From contig NZ_WTEX01000005.1 of the NCBI RefSeq assembly GCF_009795845.1, positions 1 to 64,000 on the forward strand: a stretch of DNA of 64,000 nt, in the 5' to 3' direction. This document shows, piece after piece, positions 9,353-18,327 of the stretch. The notes under the pieces were generated by a model. The model was not told the origin of the DNA and made no database searches. It worked only from the letters and a program-made list of their open reading frames with translations. The translations under genes were made by a program, and so were the position numbers. How positions within the stretch are numbered: the first letter of the stretch is position 1; each line of letters opens with the position of its first letter. Source of the stretch: Gilliamella sp. Lep-s35. Its GTDB lineage: Bacteria; Pseudomonadota; Gammaproteobacteria; Enterobacterales; Orbaceae.

Positions 9353-9906
9353 TGCCCACAAAGGCACGTAAAATGTGGGCACAGCAACTACAACAAAATC
9401 ATTCTGTTACTATTGCTATGAGTTGTGCCATTGTTGGTTTAAGCCGTTGTGCTTACTATTATCAGCCTAAGTTACTGGATGATTCGGTGATTGTTTTGGT
9501 GTTGAATGCTATCACAGACCGGCATTTACGCTGGGGCTTTCCTAAATGCTTTAATCGTATCAGAAAGCTCGGCTATAAATGGAATCATAAACGGGTGTAT
9601 CGGGTGTATTGTGAATTAAAGCTTAATCTCAGGGTAAAGCGAAAAAACGCATTCCTCCACGATGCCCGGAAAGGTTATTAGTCACCAATAAGCAAGGTGA
9701 ATGTTGGTCAATGGATTTTATGAGTGACAGCAGTCAAAATCAACGCCGCTTTAGGACCTTCAATGTCATCGATGATTTTAATCGTGAGGCGTTAGGTATT
9801 GATATTGCGGTCAGTTTACCTGAGGTAGAATCACCCATTATCTGGATAAACTGGCTCAATACCATGGTTATCCGTTAAAAATACGGGTCGATAATGGACC
9901 TGAATT
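9352..9906 (+). pseudogene. Broken IS3-family transposase OrfB
   Basis: The first 109 codons (9352-9681) encode the N-terminal HTH_21 part of an IS407-type integrase. Matching protein then continues in other frames. The segment WSMDFMSDSS, which holds the first catalytic aspartate, is followed after a second shift by YLDKLAQYHGYP and DNGPEF, which holds the second aspartate. The final third with the catalytic glutamate is missing and is replaced by the 75-bp repeat. The gene is inactive. Confidence 0.85.
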
Positions 9907-9981
9907 TACTGGAAAACGCCTTATGAGTTTTTAGAGGATTATTTTAACCATGAGGCGTAAACAACTCGGCGTTTTCCTACA
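9907..9981 (+). repeat. 75-bp IS-derived repeat, copy B
   Basis: This copy matches 4993-5067 in opposite orientation over its whole length. It shares the block TTATGAGTTTTTAGAGGATT and ends in CGTTTTCCTACA. It sits exactly where the orfB coding match stops. Confidence 0.65.
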
Positions 9982-9984
9982 CAT

Positions 9985-10020
9985 TTATAGAAAAATTTGA
10001 GTTGTTTACATTTCATGATT
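9985..10020 (-). repeat. Partial inverted third copy of the repeat end
   Basis: The segment beginning TATAGAAAAATTTGAGTTG and ending TTCATGATT aligns with the plus-strand left end of copy A (TGTAGGAAAACG.. to ..CATGG) with one deletion and a few substitutions. It therefore faces copy B head to head across about three bases. Confidence 0.5.
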
Positions 10021-10093
10021 TAGTTTGAATTTTATTACTTTTATGCCAATTTTAAGTATATAATCGACACAAATCCCTCTACTATGTATTGTT

Positions 10094-11290
10094 ATGACTA
10101 AGGTATCTTCGTTTCGTCAAAAACAGAGCATTATTTTTATTGCTTTTTTAACCACTACGTTTATTGTTGGTGTTGCAGGGGCGTTGCAATCGCCTACGTT
10201 AAGTCGTTTTTTATCATTTGAAGTAAATGTTAATCCTCGTTTGGTTGGATTGTTTTTTTCGGTGAATGCGTTGGCAAGTATCATTGGTAGCTTTTTGTTA
10301 GCTAAATATTCAGACCAAAAAGGCGATAGGCGGCATATTGTTATATTTTGTTGCTTAATGGGCGTTGCTAATAGTGTAATATTTGCCTTTTCTCGGCACT
10401 ATGTTGTTTTGATTACGTTGGGGGTTTTATTTGCTGCTTTATCATCGGCTGCGATGCCTCAAGTTTTTGCTCTTGCGCGTGAATATGCGGTAAAAACAGG
10501 GCGTAATGTGGTAGCGTTTAATTCGTTAATTCGTGCACAGCTTTCTTTGGCATGGGTGATTGGACCGCCACTTTCATTTGGTTTAGCCGTTAATTATGGT
10601 TTTACAGCCATGTATTTAAGTGCCATGTCTATGTTTGTTGTGGCAATGTTATTTGCTATGTTTTTTTTGCCGTCGGTTGAAAAAAATCCAACCTCACAAC
10701 TTGATAATTCGATTGATATAAAATCAGCCGAACAACCACTATTTAAAAATAGGAATGTGATTTGTTTGTTGCTTTCTACTGTGTTTATGTGGACAGCCAA
10801 TACGATGTATATCATCGATATGCCACTTTATGTGGATTCTGTATTGCATTTATCAAATTCATTACCGGGGCAATTAATGGGGTTAGCGGCAGGTATTGAA
10901 ATTCCTGTTATGCTCATTGCAGGCTATTTAGTTCCAAAATTGGGCAAAAGAAATTTATTTTTTATCGCCATTGTTTGTGGTTTGTTATTTTATATCGGTA
11001 TGATTTTATTGACAGATAAATTTGCTTTATTTGCTTTGCAACTTTTTAATGCGCTTTTTATCGGTATTGTGGCAAACATTGGTATTATTTATTTTCAAGA
11101 TTTGTTACCAACAAGAATGGGGGTTGCTTCAACCTTATTTAATAATGGCATTATTTGTAGTGTGATTTTGGCAGGTGTGATTCAAGGCTTTGTTTCTGAT
11201 TCTTATGGGCATGAGGTTATTTATTGGATTGCATTTGCGATGGTTGCCATTTCATTACTGTTTTGTGCTTTGGTGAATGATAAAAGTTGA
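10094..11290 (+). CDS. SetA/SetB-type sugar efflux transporter (MFS)
   Basis: This inner-membrane major facilitator protein has 398 residues and twelve predicted helices. It resembles the sugar efflux transporters SetA and SetB. Features include AGALQSPTLSRFLSFEV in helix 1, the MFS loop motif AKYSDQKGDRR (about residue 76) and the charged AREYAVKTGRN loop. A family substrate would be glucose, lactose or sugar-phosphate analogues; the actual substrate is unknown. It is monocistronic and ends at a strong stem-loop shared with the convergent metallopeptidase gene. Confidence 0.85.
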   Translation: MTKVSSFRQKQSIIFIAFLTTTFIVGVAGALQSPTLSRFLSFEVNVNPRLVGLFFSVNALASIIGSFLLAKYSDQKGDRRHIVIFCCLMGVANSVIFAFSRHYVVLITLGVLFAALSSAAMPQVFALAREYAVKTGRNVVAFNSLIRAQLSLAWVIGPPLSFGLAVNYGFTAMYLSAMSMFVVAMLFAMFFLPSVEKNPTSQLDNSIDIKSAEQPLFKNRNVICLLLSTVFMWTANTMYIIDMPLYVDSVLHLSNSLPGQLMGLAAGIEIPVMLIAGYLVPKLGKRNLFFIAIVCGLLFYIGMILLTDKFALFALQLFNALFIGIVANIGIIYFQDLLPTRMGVASTLFNNGIICSVILAGVIQGFVSDSYGHEVIYWIAFAMVAISLLFCALVNDKS

Positions 11291-11306
11291 TGAGGTTGTT
11301 GGTTAA

Positions 11307-11333
11307 ATTGTCTTCCTAATTAGGGAAGACAAT
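11307..11333. terminator. Bidirectional terminator between convergent genes
   Basis: A perfect ten-base stem (ATTGTCTTCC / GGAAGACAAT) with a seven-base loop lies between the stop codons of the sugar efflux gene and the metallopeptidase gene. It can serve both strands. Confidence 0.75.
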
Positions 11334-11362
11334 TGTTAACGTTTTTACTTTTTATTAGCAAA

Positions 11363-12220
11363 TTATTCAGCAAAGGTATTGCACTGACTAAGTGAACCGT
11401 TATCAAATCCTTTTTTAAACCATGTATAACGTTGTTTTGATGAGCCATGGGTAAAGCTGTCAGGCATAACATAACCATCATTTTGTTGTTGTAATCGATC
11501 GTCACCAATAGCTTGTGCCGTTTTTAGAGCTTGTTCTATATCGCCCACTTCAAGAATATTTTGTTTTTGCATCGCATTGCCCCACATACCCGCATAACAA
11601 TCTGCTTGTAATTCTAATTTTACCGATATTTGGTTTTTGGTGGTGTCTGATTGGCCTTGTGTTCGTTGTGCCACTTGGTTAAATGTTCCCAGTAAATTCT
11701 GTACATGGTGTCCTACTTCGTGGGCGATAACATAACCTTGCGCAAAATCACCTCCACCACCAAGACGTTGTTTCATTTCTTGATAAAAGGAGAGGTCTAA
11801 ATATACTGTTTTATCAATATTACAATAAAATGGCCCCATCATTGCTTGACCTGTACCACACGATGTTTGGGTTGCATGAGTATATAGCACCAATTTAGGT
11901 GGGACATAAGTTTTGCCTAAGCGTTGGAATTGTTCGCTCCAGTAATCTTCGGTACTGGCTAAAATTATTGAGGTAAATTTAGCCGCTTCGTTATCATCTG
12001 CGGTATATTCTGACGAGGTTTGTTGTGTACTGTCTGGAGTTATTAGGTCGGAACTAAGTAATCCCGTTAAATCAACACCATAATAACCCGCCACTAAAAC
12101 CACAATAAATAAAGCAATTTTGCCTTTGCCTTTAATAGGAATTACAGTTCCCATCCCACTGCTTGATTGTGAGCGGCGATCTTCAATGTTGTCGCTCTCT
12201 CTTTGGTCTTTCCAACGCAT
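11363..12220 (-). CDS. YpfJ-family neutral zinc metallopeptidase
   Basis: This 285-residue protein has a basic cytoplasmic N-terminus ([16 protein letters not shown], typical of the family), one membrane helix at about residues 33-50 and a large outer domain. The zinc-protease motif HEVGHH occupies residues 167-172, and the downstream [12 protein letters not shown] segment supplies the third ligand. Four cysteines lie between residues 120 and 220, so disulfides are possible. The physiological substrate is unknown for this family. The start and length agree with YpfJ. Confidence 0.88.
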   Translation of the reverse strand: MRWKDQRESDNIEDRRSQSSSGMGTVIPIKGKGKIALFIVVLVAGYYGVDLTGLLSSDLITPDSTQQTSSEYTADDNEAAKFTSIILASTEDYWSEQFQRLGKTYVPPKLVLYTHATQTSCGTGQAMMGPFYCNIDKTVYLDLSFYQEMKQRLGGGGDFAQGYVIAHEVGHHVQNLLGTFNQVAQRTQGQSDTTKNQISVKLELQADCYAGMWGNAMQKQNILEVGDIEQALKTAQAIGDDRLQQQNDGYVMPDSFTHGSSKQRYTWFKKGFDNGSLSQCNTFAE

Positions 12221-12440
12221 AAGAAGTACCTTGTCAGTTTTGGTTTTGTTATTTTAATGGATAATGATTAAGGATACTAGATTAAGTCAATGCTATCGTT
12301 GTAATTCGGAAAAGTAATAATGAGTAAAATGAGAGCAGTAGGTAACAATGTAATTTAATAGGTTATTTTTTTGCGTTAATTTAGGTATATAATGTGGTCA
12401 ATTCTATCATATTTTTTTCATTCTGATATCAGGGTATTAT

Positions 12441-13334
12441 ATGCCGTATCTATTGCTTACTTTAGCTGCTTGTTTTTGGGGCGGAAATTATGTTGTTGGG
12501 CGTGTTTTGGTAACGCAAGCCGATCCCATTGTTATATCTGAAGGGCGTTGGGTTATTACGGCTGTGTTGTTATTAGGATTGTATCATCATCAAGTGCGTA
12601 ATGATCTTTCTAAAATTAAAAAGTCGATAGGGCCAATTTGTTTACTGGCAATTTTTGGTCAGATTTTGTTCCCTTTAACACTTTATATTGGATTGCAATA
12701 TACTTCATCGCTTAATGCATCAATTTACCTTTCGGCAACGCCCGGCATGGTTTTAGTAATGAATAAATTATTATTTAATGATTCAATTTCAAAAAATAAT
12801 ATTTTAGGTGTGTTGTTTAGCACAATTGGCGTGGTTTATTTGATTTTACAAGGCAATCTAACCAATTTAAATGCATTGAGCAATATTAACAAAGGCGACT
12901 TGTGGGCAATGGCATCGGCCATGAGTTGGGCATGTTATAGTACTTTTTTACGTTTAAAAGATAAATCAATTGCAGGCAATGCTTTTGTGACAGTCAGTGC
13001 CGTGTTAGGCTCTTTGATGTTACTACCTATTGCTTTAGTGTATTTCTATTTTTATCCCGTTGAAAACTTAGCGCATTATACTGATACCAGTTTCGTACTT
13101 GGTATATTGTATATTGCTATTTTTGCTTCTTGGTTATCTTATTTGTTTTGGAATAGGGGGATTGCTGAAATTGGCGCAAGCCGTGGACAGATTTATACTC
13201 ATATTATTCCATTATCTGGCGGTGTTTTTAGTATTCTATTTTTGCATACCGAAATTGCGAGTTTTCATATTATCAGTACGTTATTTATTGTTATTGGTAT
13301 TTACCTTTGTTCGAAAAAAAACGATGGTTCATAA
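12441..13334 (+). CDS. EamA/DMT-family transporter
   Basis: This 297-residue inner-membrane protein has ten predicted helices in two EamA repeats (about 5-135 and 150-290). It shows the family features FWGGNYVVGR in helix 1 and SATPGMVLV in helix 4. Such proteins export amino acids or other small metabolites; nothing here identifies the substrate. The gene stands alone and divergently from the metallopeptidase gene. Its start is preceded by a weak AGGG ribosome site. Confidence 0.85.
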   Translation: MPYLLLTLAACFWGGNYVVGRVLVTQADPIVISEGRWVITAVLLLGLYHHQVRNDLSKIKKSIGPICLLAIFGQILFPLTLYIGLQYTSSLNASIYLSATPGMVLVMNKLLFNDSISKNNILGVLFSTIGVVYLILQGNLTNLNALSNINKGDLWAMASAMSWACYSTFLRLKDKSIAGNAFVTVSAVLGSLMLLPIALVYFYFYPVENLAHYTDTSFVLGILYIAIFASWLSYLFWNRGIAEIGASRGQIYTHIIPLSGGVFSILFLHTEIASFHIISTLFIVIGIYLCSKKNDGS

Positions 13335-13658
13335 TTATATTTAACAAAAGCAAAATCAGGCTGTGTAGCTGTTGCATTTTACAAAATGGGATATTTTGTT
13401 ATACTTGACGGACAATTTTCGTGAAAAGGAATTGTTTTTACCGTTAACAAGTCGCAATATAGCTAGTCGAAATTACTTACCCGTTTTTGCTTTTTATTGT
13501 CCTCTTTTTTGTTTTGTTGGATTTTGCATCAATCTTTATTAACTGTTTTAGCGTATTTTATGTAATACCGCTGATGTTCGTTTTGCATTACACAATGATA
13601 TCAATGGTGTTACTTTATTATTCCTTTTCTGTGTCTAATTTTAAATAGGCGGTATGTT
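13335..13658. other. Intergenic region upstream of proP
   Basis: This 324-base stretch contains no convincing gene. A short AT-rich stem-loop (ACAAAAT / ATTTTGT, 13381-13399) could end the EamA transcript. The rest is T-rich and presumably carries the proP promoter or promoters. A TTGACG hexamer at about 13406 is a possible -35 box, but I see no well-placed -10. Confidence 0.4.
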
Positions 13659-15164
13659 ATGAAAAAAGCAGTAAGATTTAAAAGGAAACCATTAAATATT
13701 AATGATATTACTATTATTGATGATAACAAATTAAGAAAGGCAATTATTGCAGCAGCACTGGGCAATGCGATGGAGTGGTTTGATTTTGGGGTTTATGGGT
13801 TTTTGGCGTATGTTTTAGGGAAGGTGTTTTTTCCTGATGCGTCGCCAAGTATTCAAGTTGTGGCTGCTTTAGCGACTTTTTCGGTTCCTTTTTTAGTTCG
13901 CCCATTAGGCGGTTTAGTTTTTGGTGTGCTTGGTGATAAGTTGGGGCGCCAAAAAATTCTTTCTGTCACCATTATTATTATGTCACTGAGTACATTTTGT
14001 ATCGGGCTTATTCCTTCTTATGCCACCATTGGTATTTTTGCACCACTTTTATTATTACTCGCAAAATTAGCTCAAGGCTTTTCGATCGGCGGTGAATATT
14101 CCGGTGCGGCCATTTTTGTTGCAGAATACTCGCCAGATCGTAAGCGTGGCTTTATGGGGAGCTGGTTAGATTTTGGTTCAATTGCTGGGTTTTTAGTTGG
14201 TGCAGGTTTGGTCGTACTTTTATCAAGCATTCTTGGCGAGGCGAAATTTCAAGGTTGGGGCTGGCGAATTCCATTTTTGTTTGCTTTGCCATTGGGATTA
14301 ATTGGTCTTTATTTACGTCATGCATTAGAAGAAACCCCCGCATTTCAGCAACATACCGATGAACTGGAAAACAATGAAAATACAAATACCGAAAATCCTC
14401 CTCAAATGACATTTAAAGCGATCTTTACTCAATATTGGAAGAGTTTATTAGTTTGTGTTGGATTGGTGATTATTACCAATGTGACTTATTATATGTTGCT
14501 TACTTACATGCCAAGTTATTTATCACATAACTTACATTATCGTGCTGATCATGGGGTGTTAATTATTATTGCTATTATGATCGGAATGTTATTTGTACAG
14601 CCTATGATTGGCTTTATTAGTGATAAAATTGGACGCAGGCCTTTTATAGTGGGAGGGAGTTTAGGATTACTGATTCTTGCTTATCCTGCATTTATGATGA
14701 TTAACAGTGATGTTATTGGACTTATTTTTATTGGTCTATTAATTTTAGCTGTATTACTTAACTGTTTTACGGGAGTAATGGCTTCTATTTTACCTGCTAT
14801 TTTCCCAACAAGTATTCGTTACAGTGCTTTGGCTATATCCTTTAATATTTCGGTACTCATTGCAGGGGCAACACCAACTATCGCAGCTTGGTTGGTTGAA
14901 GCGAGTGGTGATTTATATATGCCAGCTTATTATTTAATGGTGGTTGCATTAGTTGGATTAGTGACAGGTTTAAAAATGAAAGAAACCGCCAATAAACCGC
15001 TTCGAGGCGCAACACCTGCCGCATCGGATCGCTCAGAAGCCAAAGAGATTTTATCGGATCACTTTGATTCAATAGAGCAAAAAGTGGAAGATATCCAACA
15101 ACAGATCGATACCTTACAAAAACAGCGTCAAGATTTGGTCGATCAGCATCCTAAATTAGATTGA
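13659..15164 (+). CDS. proP: Osmosensory proline/glycine betaine symporter ProP
   Basis: This 501-residue MFS symporter imports proline, betaine and other osmoprotectants with protons across the inner membrane. The start of helix 1 (GNAMEWFDFGVYGFLAYVLG) and the signature GDKLGRQKIL (about residue 93) are typical of the ProP branch. The C-terminal 40 residues (from about 460) form a heptad-rich coiled coil (SIEQKVEDIQQQIDTLQKQR), the part that tunes the osmotic set point in E. coli ProP. A TAGGCGG ribosome site precedes the ATG. The gene is monocistronic and ends at the terminator at 15179-15211. Confidence 0.93.
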   Translation: MKKAVRFKRKPLNINDITIIDDNKLRKAIIAAALGNAMEWFDFGVYGFLAYVLGKVFFPDASPSIQVVAALATFSVPFLVRPLGGLVFGVLGDKLGRQKILSVTIIIMSLSTFCIGLIPSYATIGIFAPLLLLLAKLAQGFSIGGEYSGAAIFVAEYSPDRKRGFMGSWLDFGSIAGFLVGAGLVVLLSSILGEAKFQGWGWRIPFLFALPLGLIGLYLRHALEETPAFQQHTDELENNENTNTENPPQMTFKAIFTQYWKSLLVCVGLVIITNVTYYMLLTYMPSYLSHNLHYRADHGVLIIIAIMIGMLFVQPMIGFISDKIGRRPFIVGGSLGLLILAYPAFMMINSDVIGLIFIGLLILAVLLNCFTGVMASILPAIFPTSIRYSALAISFNISVLIAGATPTIAAWLVEASGDLYMPAYYLMVVALVGLVTGLKMKETANKPLRGATPAASDRSEAKEILSDHFDSIEQKVEDIQQQIDTLQKQRQDLVDQHPKLD

Positions 15165-15178
15165 TCTTTTATTTTTGG

Positions 15179-15211
15179 GTTTTGTATGTTTTGTTTTAAA
15201 ACATACAAAAC
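15179..15211 (+). terminator. proP terminator
   Basis: A perfect 14-base stem (GTTTTGTATGTTTT and its complement) with a five-base loop begins 14 bases after the proP stop codon. It separates proP from the CRISPR leader. Confidence 0.8.
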
Positions 15212-15426
15212 TAAAGTTTAATAAAATCAATACGCTACCTGAGTGTTCTTTAACGGTAAAATTAGCACATCATAAAAATAACCAAAACGCTGCCAACCCT
15301 TTTTTTTATTGATAAATTAAAACAAATAAAAACAAAGCATTATAGAATAGCTACAAAAAAGGGTTTTTGAAAACAGAAATCCTATTTGCCTTTTGCTAAA
15401 CAAGGTTTATAGTATATCGGCTTCTA
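15212..15426 (+). promoter_or_regulatory. CRISPR leader region
   Basis: This AT-rich stretch without an ORF lies between the proP terminator and the first repeat. It is on the correct side to be the leader, because the only degenerate repeat is at the opposite end of the array. It contains long A and T runs but no clear promoter that I could assign. Confidence 0.6.
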
Positions 15427-15814
15427 GTTTACCGCCGCATAGGCGGTTTAGAAAAAATGACGCCTGTTATTGGTTGGTTACTGATTGTTTACCGCCGCAT
15501 AGGCGGTTTAGAAAATTGATTGCCATTTGCTCGTGATTTCCACGAAGTTTACCGCCGCATAGGCGGTTTAGAAAAATGCACGACATCGAGGATTGGTCTG
15601 AAAAAAGTTTACCGCCGCATAGGCGGTTTAGAAAAACATCAACAAAAAATAAACCAAGTTCGTTCAGTTTACCGCCGCATAGGCGGTTTAGAAATGCGAG
15701 CAAAACCGCCTTTTTAGTACCATAAAGTTTACCGCCGCATAGGCGGTTTAGAAAGACAGCGTCATAGATGAATTTGACACCAATATGTTTACCGCCGCAT
15801 AGGCGGTTTAAAAA
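15427..15814 (+). CRISPR. Type I-F CRISPR array, 7 repeats and 6 spacers
   Basis: Seven 28-base repeats start at 15427 and recur exactly every 60 bases to 15787, with six spacers of 32 bases. The repeat begins GTTTACCGCCGCATAGGCGG and ends TTTAGAAA. Its CCGCC/GGCGG hairpin and its 28/32 geometry are those of subtype I-F (Cas6f-processed). Six repeats are identical. The last one (15787-15814) ends TTTAAAAA, marking the leader-distal end. No cas gene is present between proP and the prophage or anywhere else in the window, so the array depends on cas genes elsewhere or is an orphan. Confidence 0.98.
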
Positions 15815-15958
15815 TTCAGGCATCATTATTTAACAGTATAACGTTCATTTCTGTATAACTGCTTATTGAGTCTTAACTCGCTAAACAAGGACGATGAATA
15901 TGTGTAATTGTGGCACAATGTAAAAAACAAAAGAGTTTGACAGTTAACTGTGAAAAAA

Positions 15959-16220
15959 TTATTTGCACATTAACTTACTATGATATTGTCGACGATACTG
16001 TGTTGGTGTTCGCTCTGTCTTTTTTTTAAAAATCCGACAAAAATAATTACTATCTTTAAACCCCGATGCTAGAGCAATTTCTTTTATATTTAGATCATAA
16101 TCCTTTAATAGCGATTTTGCATATTCTAAGCGAATATGATTTAGATATTCATTTAGCCCTATTTTTCCCTCGCTTTGAAATAGATGTGATAAGTAATTGG
16201 GTGAAATGTAAAACATATTA
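15959..16220 (-). pseudogene. AraC-family regulator, C-terminal half (split by prophage)
   Basis: About 86 codons encode the two helix-turn-helix motifs of an AraC/XylS DNA-binding domain. They include YISPNYLSHLFQSEG, IRLEYAKSLL and the second helix IKEIALASGFKDSNYFCRIFKK. The N-terminal part lies 35 kb away at 51371-51981. Joining the two pieces across one copy of ATATTA gives a continuous 867-nt frame. The fragment alone has only an accidental internal ATG inside the repeat and is unlikely to be made. Confidence 0.92.
16215..16220 (+). repeat. Prophage target-site duplication, left copy
   Basis: ATATTA directly precedes the phage terminal TGATGCGGCG. The same six bases follow the other phage end at 51371-51376. 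Mu-type transposition makes five-base duplications, so one of the six matching bases may be coincidental. Confidence 0.85.
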
Positions 16221-16305
16221 TGATGCGGCGTGTGATAATTATTGTTTAAATTAATTGATAATTAACCACGCCGTTGATTTCTATATTTGAAAGTGAATTA
16301 CAACT

Positions 16306-16833
16306 TTACGGCTTTTCTGGAAATACAACGTCAACATTGTTTAAATCTAGTTCGTATAAATCGATAGTGTAGAGTTCTAACTTTTCTAAACGAGTTTTAT
16401 CTGCTTCAGATGCTCTGCGTAGTCGAATTGCTCGATTAATGATTTCAATTTCTGTATTAGCGTCATTTAATAATGAATCTCTAATAGTTACATTTTTTTT
16501 GATTTTAAACTCTCGTTTTTCTTCTTCATCTAAAATCCATTTTTTGCCATCCCATCTGCAAAATTCAAACGGTTCTAACAGTGTAAAACCATCTTTGATT
16601 TTACCAAGATAATCGATTTTTTCCGCACTTTTCGTTTCAATGTTATATACAGTTTTCTCTCGATTGTCTTCAATTAAAATCCATTTGCCGTTCTGTTCAC
16701 ACGGCCAATAACCTTCTTTAAATGAAGGGGCTATCCGTAGCGCATTATCAGGCGGTAATGTGTCATCGTTCGCTTCTAATTGATGTGTAAATGGTCTTAG
16801 TTCATTTGTGTTATCAAAATAATAATTAATCAT
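16306..16833 (-). CDS. Tail fibre assembly protein
   Basis: This 175-residue protein has the pattern of caudoviral tail fibre assembly chaperones. The N-terminal half has repeated short strands around PPDNALRIAPSFKEGYWPCEQNGKW. The middle has the CRWDGKKWILDEEEKREF motif, and the C-terminal helical region is rich in charged residues. It is the last late gene, 85 bases from the phage end and 18 bases after the fibre gene, which is its usual place. It would help fold or trimerise the adjacent fibre and is not expected in the virion. Confidence 0.85.
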   Translation of the reverse strand: MINYYFDNTNELRPFTHQLEANDDTLPPDNALRIAPSFKEGYWPCEQNGKWILIEDNREKTVYNIETKSAEKIDYLGKIKDGFTLLEPFEFCRWDGKKWILDEEEKREFKIKKNVTIRDSLLNDANTEIEIINRAIRLRRASEADKTRLEKLELYTIDLYELDLNNVDVVFPEKP

Positions 16834-16851
16834 GGTTTTTACCTTTTAGTT

Positions 16852-17556
16852 TTAAACGCCGAGATAAATCGCGGGTGTTTTCCCTTCATTAAGAACTGTA
16901 TTTTCAGGCCCAGTTGGCACAACATTAGATGCTCTAAAATCATACCCCCATGCATGCCACTCTTTTTTTGGCTGGAATGCACCATTTTCTGGATAAATAG
17001 CGCTCGTTCCCAAAAAAGCACCTCTGGCATAATTGGAATGGAAATCTACAACACCTGTATCAAAGTGTCCCCAAATATCGCGAATTGCATCACATTCAAC
17101 GCTACCTACTTGTCTGTTAGTTCCATCAACTGCACGCTCAAAATAACCACGACCGTCTGGCGCAAATGCGGTGGGTACATTGATATATTGTTGACCATTA
17201 ATTACTTTAATAGTTATTTTGTAATCTTCTTTGTAGTTTGCAGATAAACTATTTAAAGCTCGGCCTTGGGGTGAATCTAGTAAATAGTTATCTCCATTTC
17301 TAAAATACCAACCAAAAGGTAGTTCCGATGCTCTAAACGCCATTAGTTTTTGTTCACCTATAACGTATGGTTTTTCCGCTCCGGCAATCATCAAATCCCA
17401 AAATTCATTTTTTGTAGGATTAACACCTTTTACATTTTTACGAGCTATCCAGCTTGAGCCTCCAAATCCCACAACATCATCTTTTGTGTATTGTGTTGAA
17501 CTGGCATATTCGCCACACCAGTTGAATCTAATGTTTCCTAAGTTAATTGTTGCCAT
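16852..17556 (-). CDS. Tail fibre / receptor-binding protein, distal part
   Basis: The 234-residue protein starts with a short carbohydrate-binding-like module (residues 1-55, with WCGEYASSTQYTKDDVV and FWDLM). It continues with a collar-type fibre tip (about 75-234) containing ELPFGWYFRNGD and ending KTPAIYLGV, typical of tail fibre C-termini. It is probably the host-recognition tip and follows the longer fibre protein by 17 bases. Receptor specificity cannot be read from the sequence. An AGAGAGG ribosome site precedes the ATG. Confidence 0.8.
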   Translation of the reverse strand: MATINLGNIRFNWCGEYASSTQYTKDDVVGFGGSSWIARKNVKGVNPTKNEFWDLMIAGAEKPYVIGEQKLMAFRASELPFGWYFRNGDNYLLDSPQGRALNSLSANYKEDYKITIKVINGQQYINVPTAFAPDGRGYFERAVDGTNRQVGSVECDAIRDIWGHFDTGVVDFHSNYARGAFLGTSAIYPENGAFQPKKEWHAWGYDFRASNVVPTGPENTVLNEGKTPAIYLGV

Positions 17557-17573
17557 TTTTAACCTCTCTTTTC

Positions 17574-18317
17574 TTATATAACCATCAATAGTTCTTTGTC
17601 ATTAACAATAAATTCACACCCACCGGGTGCAATTATCCACTCAAGAAATTCAGAAATATGTAATGTTTTGTTATCTATATTTCCTGCTGTTTCTAAAATC
17701 AATTTTGCACCATCTCTTTTAAAACCATAGAATTGTGTAGCTACGCTTTGTGCTATTTGTTTTATGCTCTCAATTTTTGCTATAAATTCGTTTGAATTTT
17801 CAATGACCAACCATGGTTTTCCGTTATTTATTTCATCTATTACATTTGTTTGTGGTAAAACAATATGTGGTAAACTTCCTGCCCAAGCATAATATTTTTT
17901 AGTTTGTTCGTTGTAGACAATTTCATTTCTTGTATTTATAGAACATCCATCATTGAAGTTACCAATTGACTCATAGCCGATCTTAGCCTCGATTAGCCGA
18001 TTTACTTGTTTTTGTAGTTTTTCATCATTACAGTCGACATACTCTTTATTAACGGCATCGTTTTTGTTTTCTGGTTTTTTTAAATTTTCGATGCGATTAC
18101 ACTTAGCATCAAAATTGGAATTATCTTTAGATGCAGATAATGTAAACTCTAATGCACTATTAATTGTATCAACTTCTCTTTTTAAATATTGTGTTCTGTT
18201 TGCTAGTTCGTGATGGGGCTTGTTTGCTATACCACGCACACCACCGCCGACGCGGTCTTTTCGCTGAATGAGATATACATTATTTTCCCATGTTGCTTCT
18301 TCAATTAAATGTTCCAT
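17574..18317 (-). CDS. Tail fibre protein, proximal part
   Basis: I place the start at ATG 18317 (MEHLIEEATW), which has AGAGGAAAC just upstream and avoids overlap with the preceding gene; an upstream ATG at 18395 is less likely. The 247-residue protein contains the fibre attachment motif GGVRGIANKPHHELANRTQYL (about residues 23-43), characteristic of phage fibres that dock on the tail tip. A helical, charged segment with a domain rich in asparagine follows. It would connect the hub to the receptor-binding tip encoded next. Confidence 0.75.
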   Translation of the reverse strand: MEHLIEEATWENNVYLIQRKDRVGGGVRGIANKPHHELANRTQYLKREVDTINSALEFTLSASKDNSNFDAKCNRIENLKKPENKNDAVNKEYVDCNDEKLQKQVNRLIEAKIGYESIGNFNDGCSINTRNEIVYNEQTKKYYAWAGSLPHIVLPQTNVIDEINNGKPWLVIENSNEFIAKIESIKQIAQSVATQFYGFKRDGAKLILETAGNIDNKTLHISEFLEWIIAPGGCEFIVNDKELLMVI

Positions 18318-18327
18318 TATGTTTCCT

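Larger units (their letters stand above)
9050..9981 (+). mobile_element. Degenerate IS3-family (IS407-group) insertion sequence
   Basis: An intact orfA and a shattered orfB lie in the usual overlapping order. The left end (around 9050) shows GTAGAAAATTC, resembling the right-end sequence TGTAGGAAAACG read inward. The transposase is interrupted by at least two frameshifts (about 9680 and 9830). It is truncated after the DNGPEF motif where the 75-bp repeat starts, so the element cannot move by itself. The exact left boundary is uncertain. Confidence 0.75.

Noticed and set aside
15467..15826. A 119-residue minus-strand ORF across the CRISPR array with the repeated motif FLNRLCGGK
   Set aside because: It is translated from the identical CRISPR repeats; the 60-base period is a multiple of three, so the frame stays open by chance.
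16306..18317. Possible invertible tail-fibre segment as in Mu G-loop
   Set aside because: No gin-type invertase gene and no inverted duplicate fibre genes or crossover sites are visible.
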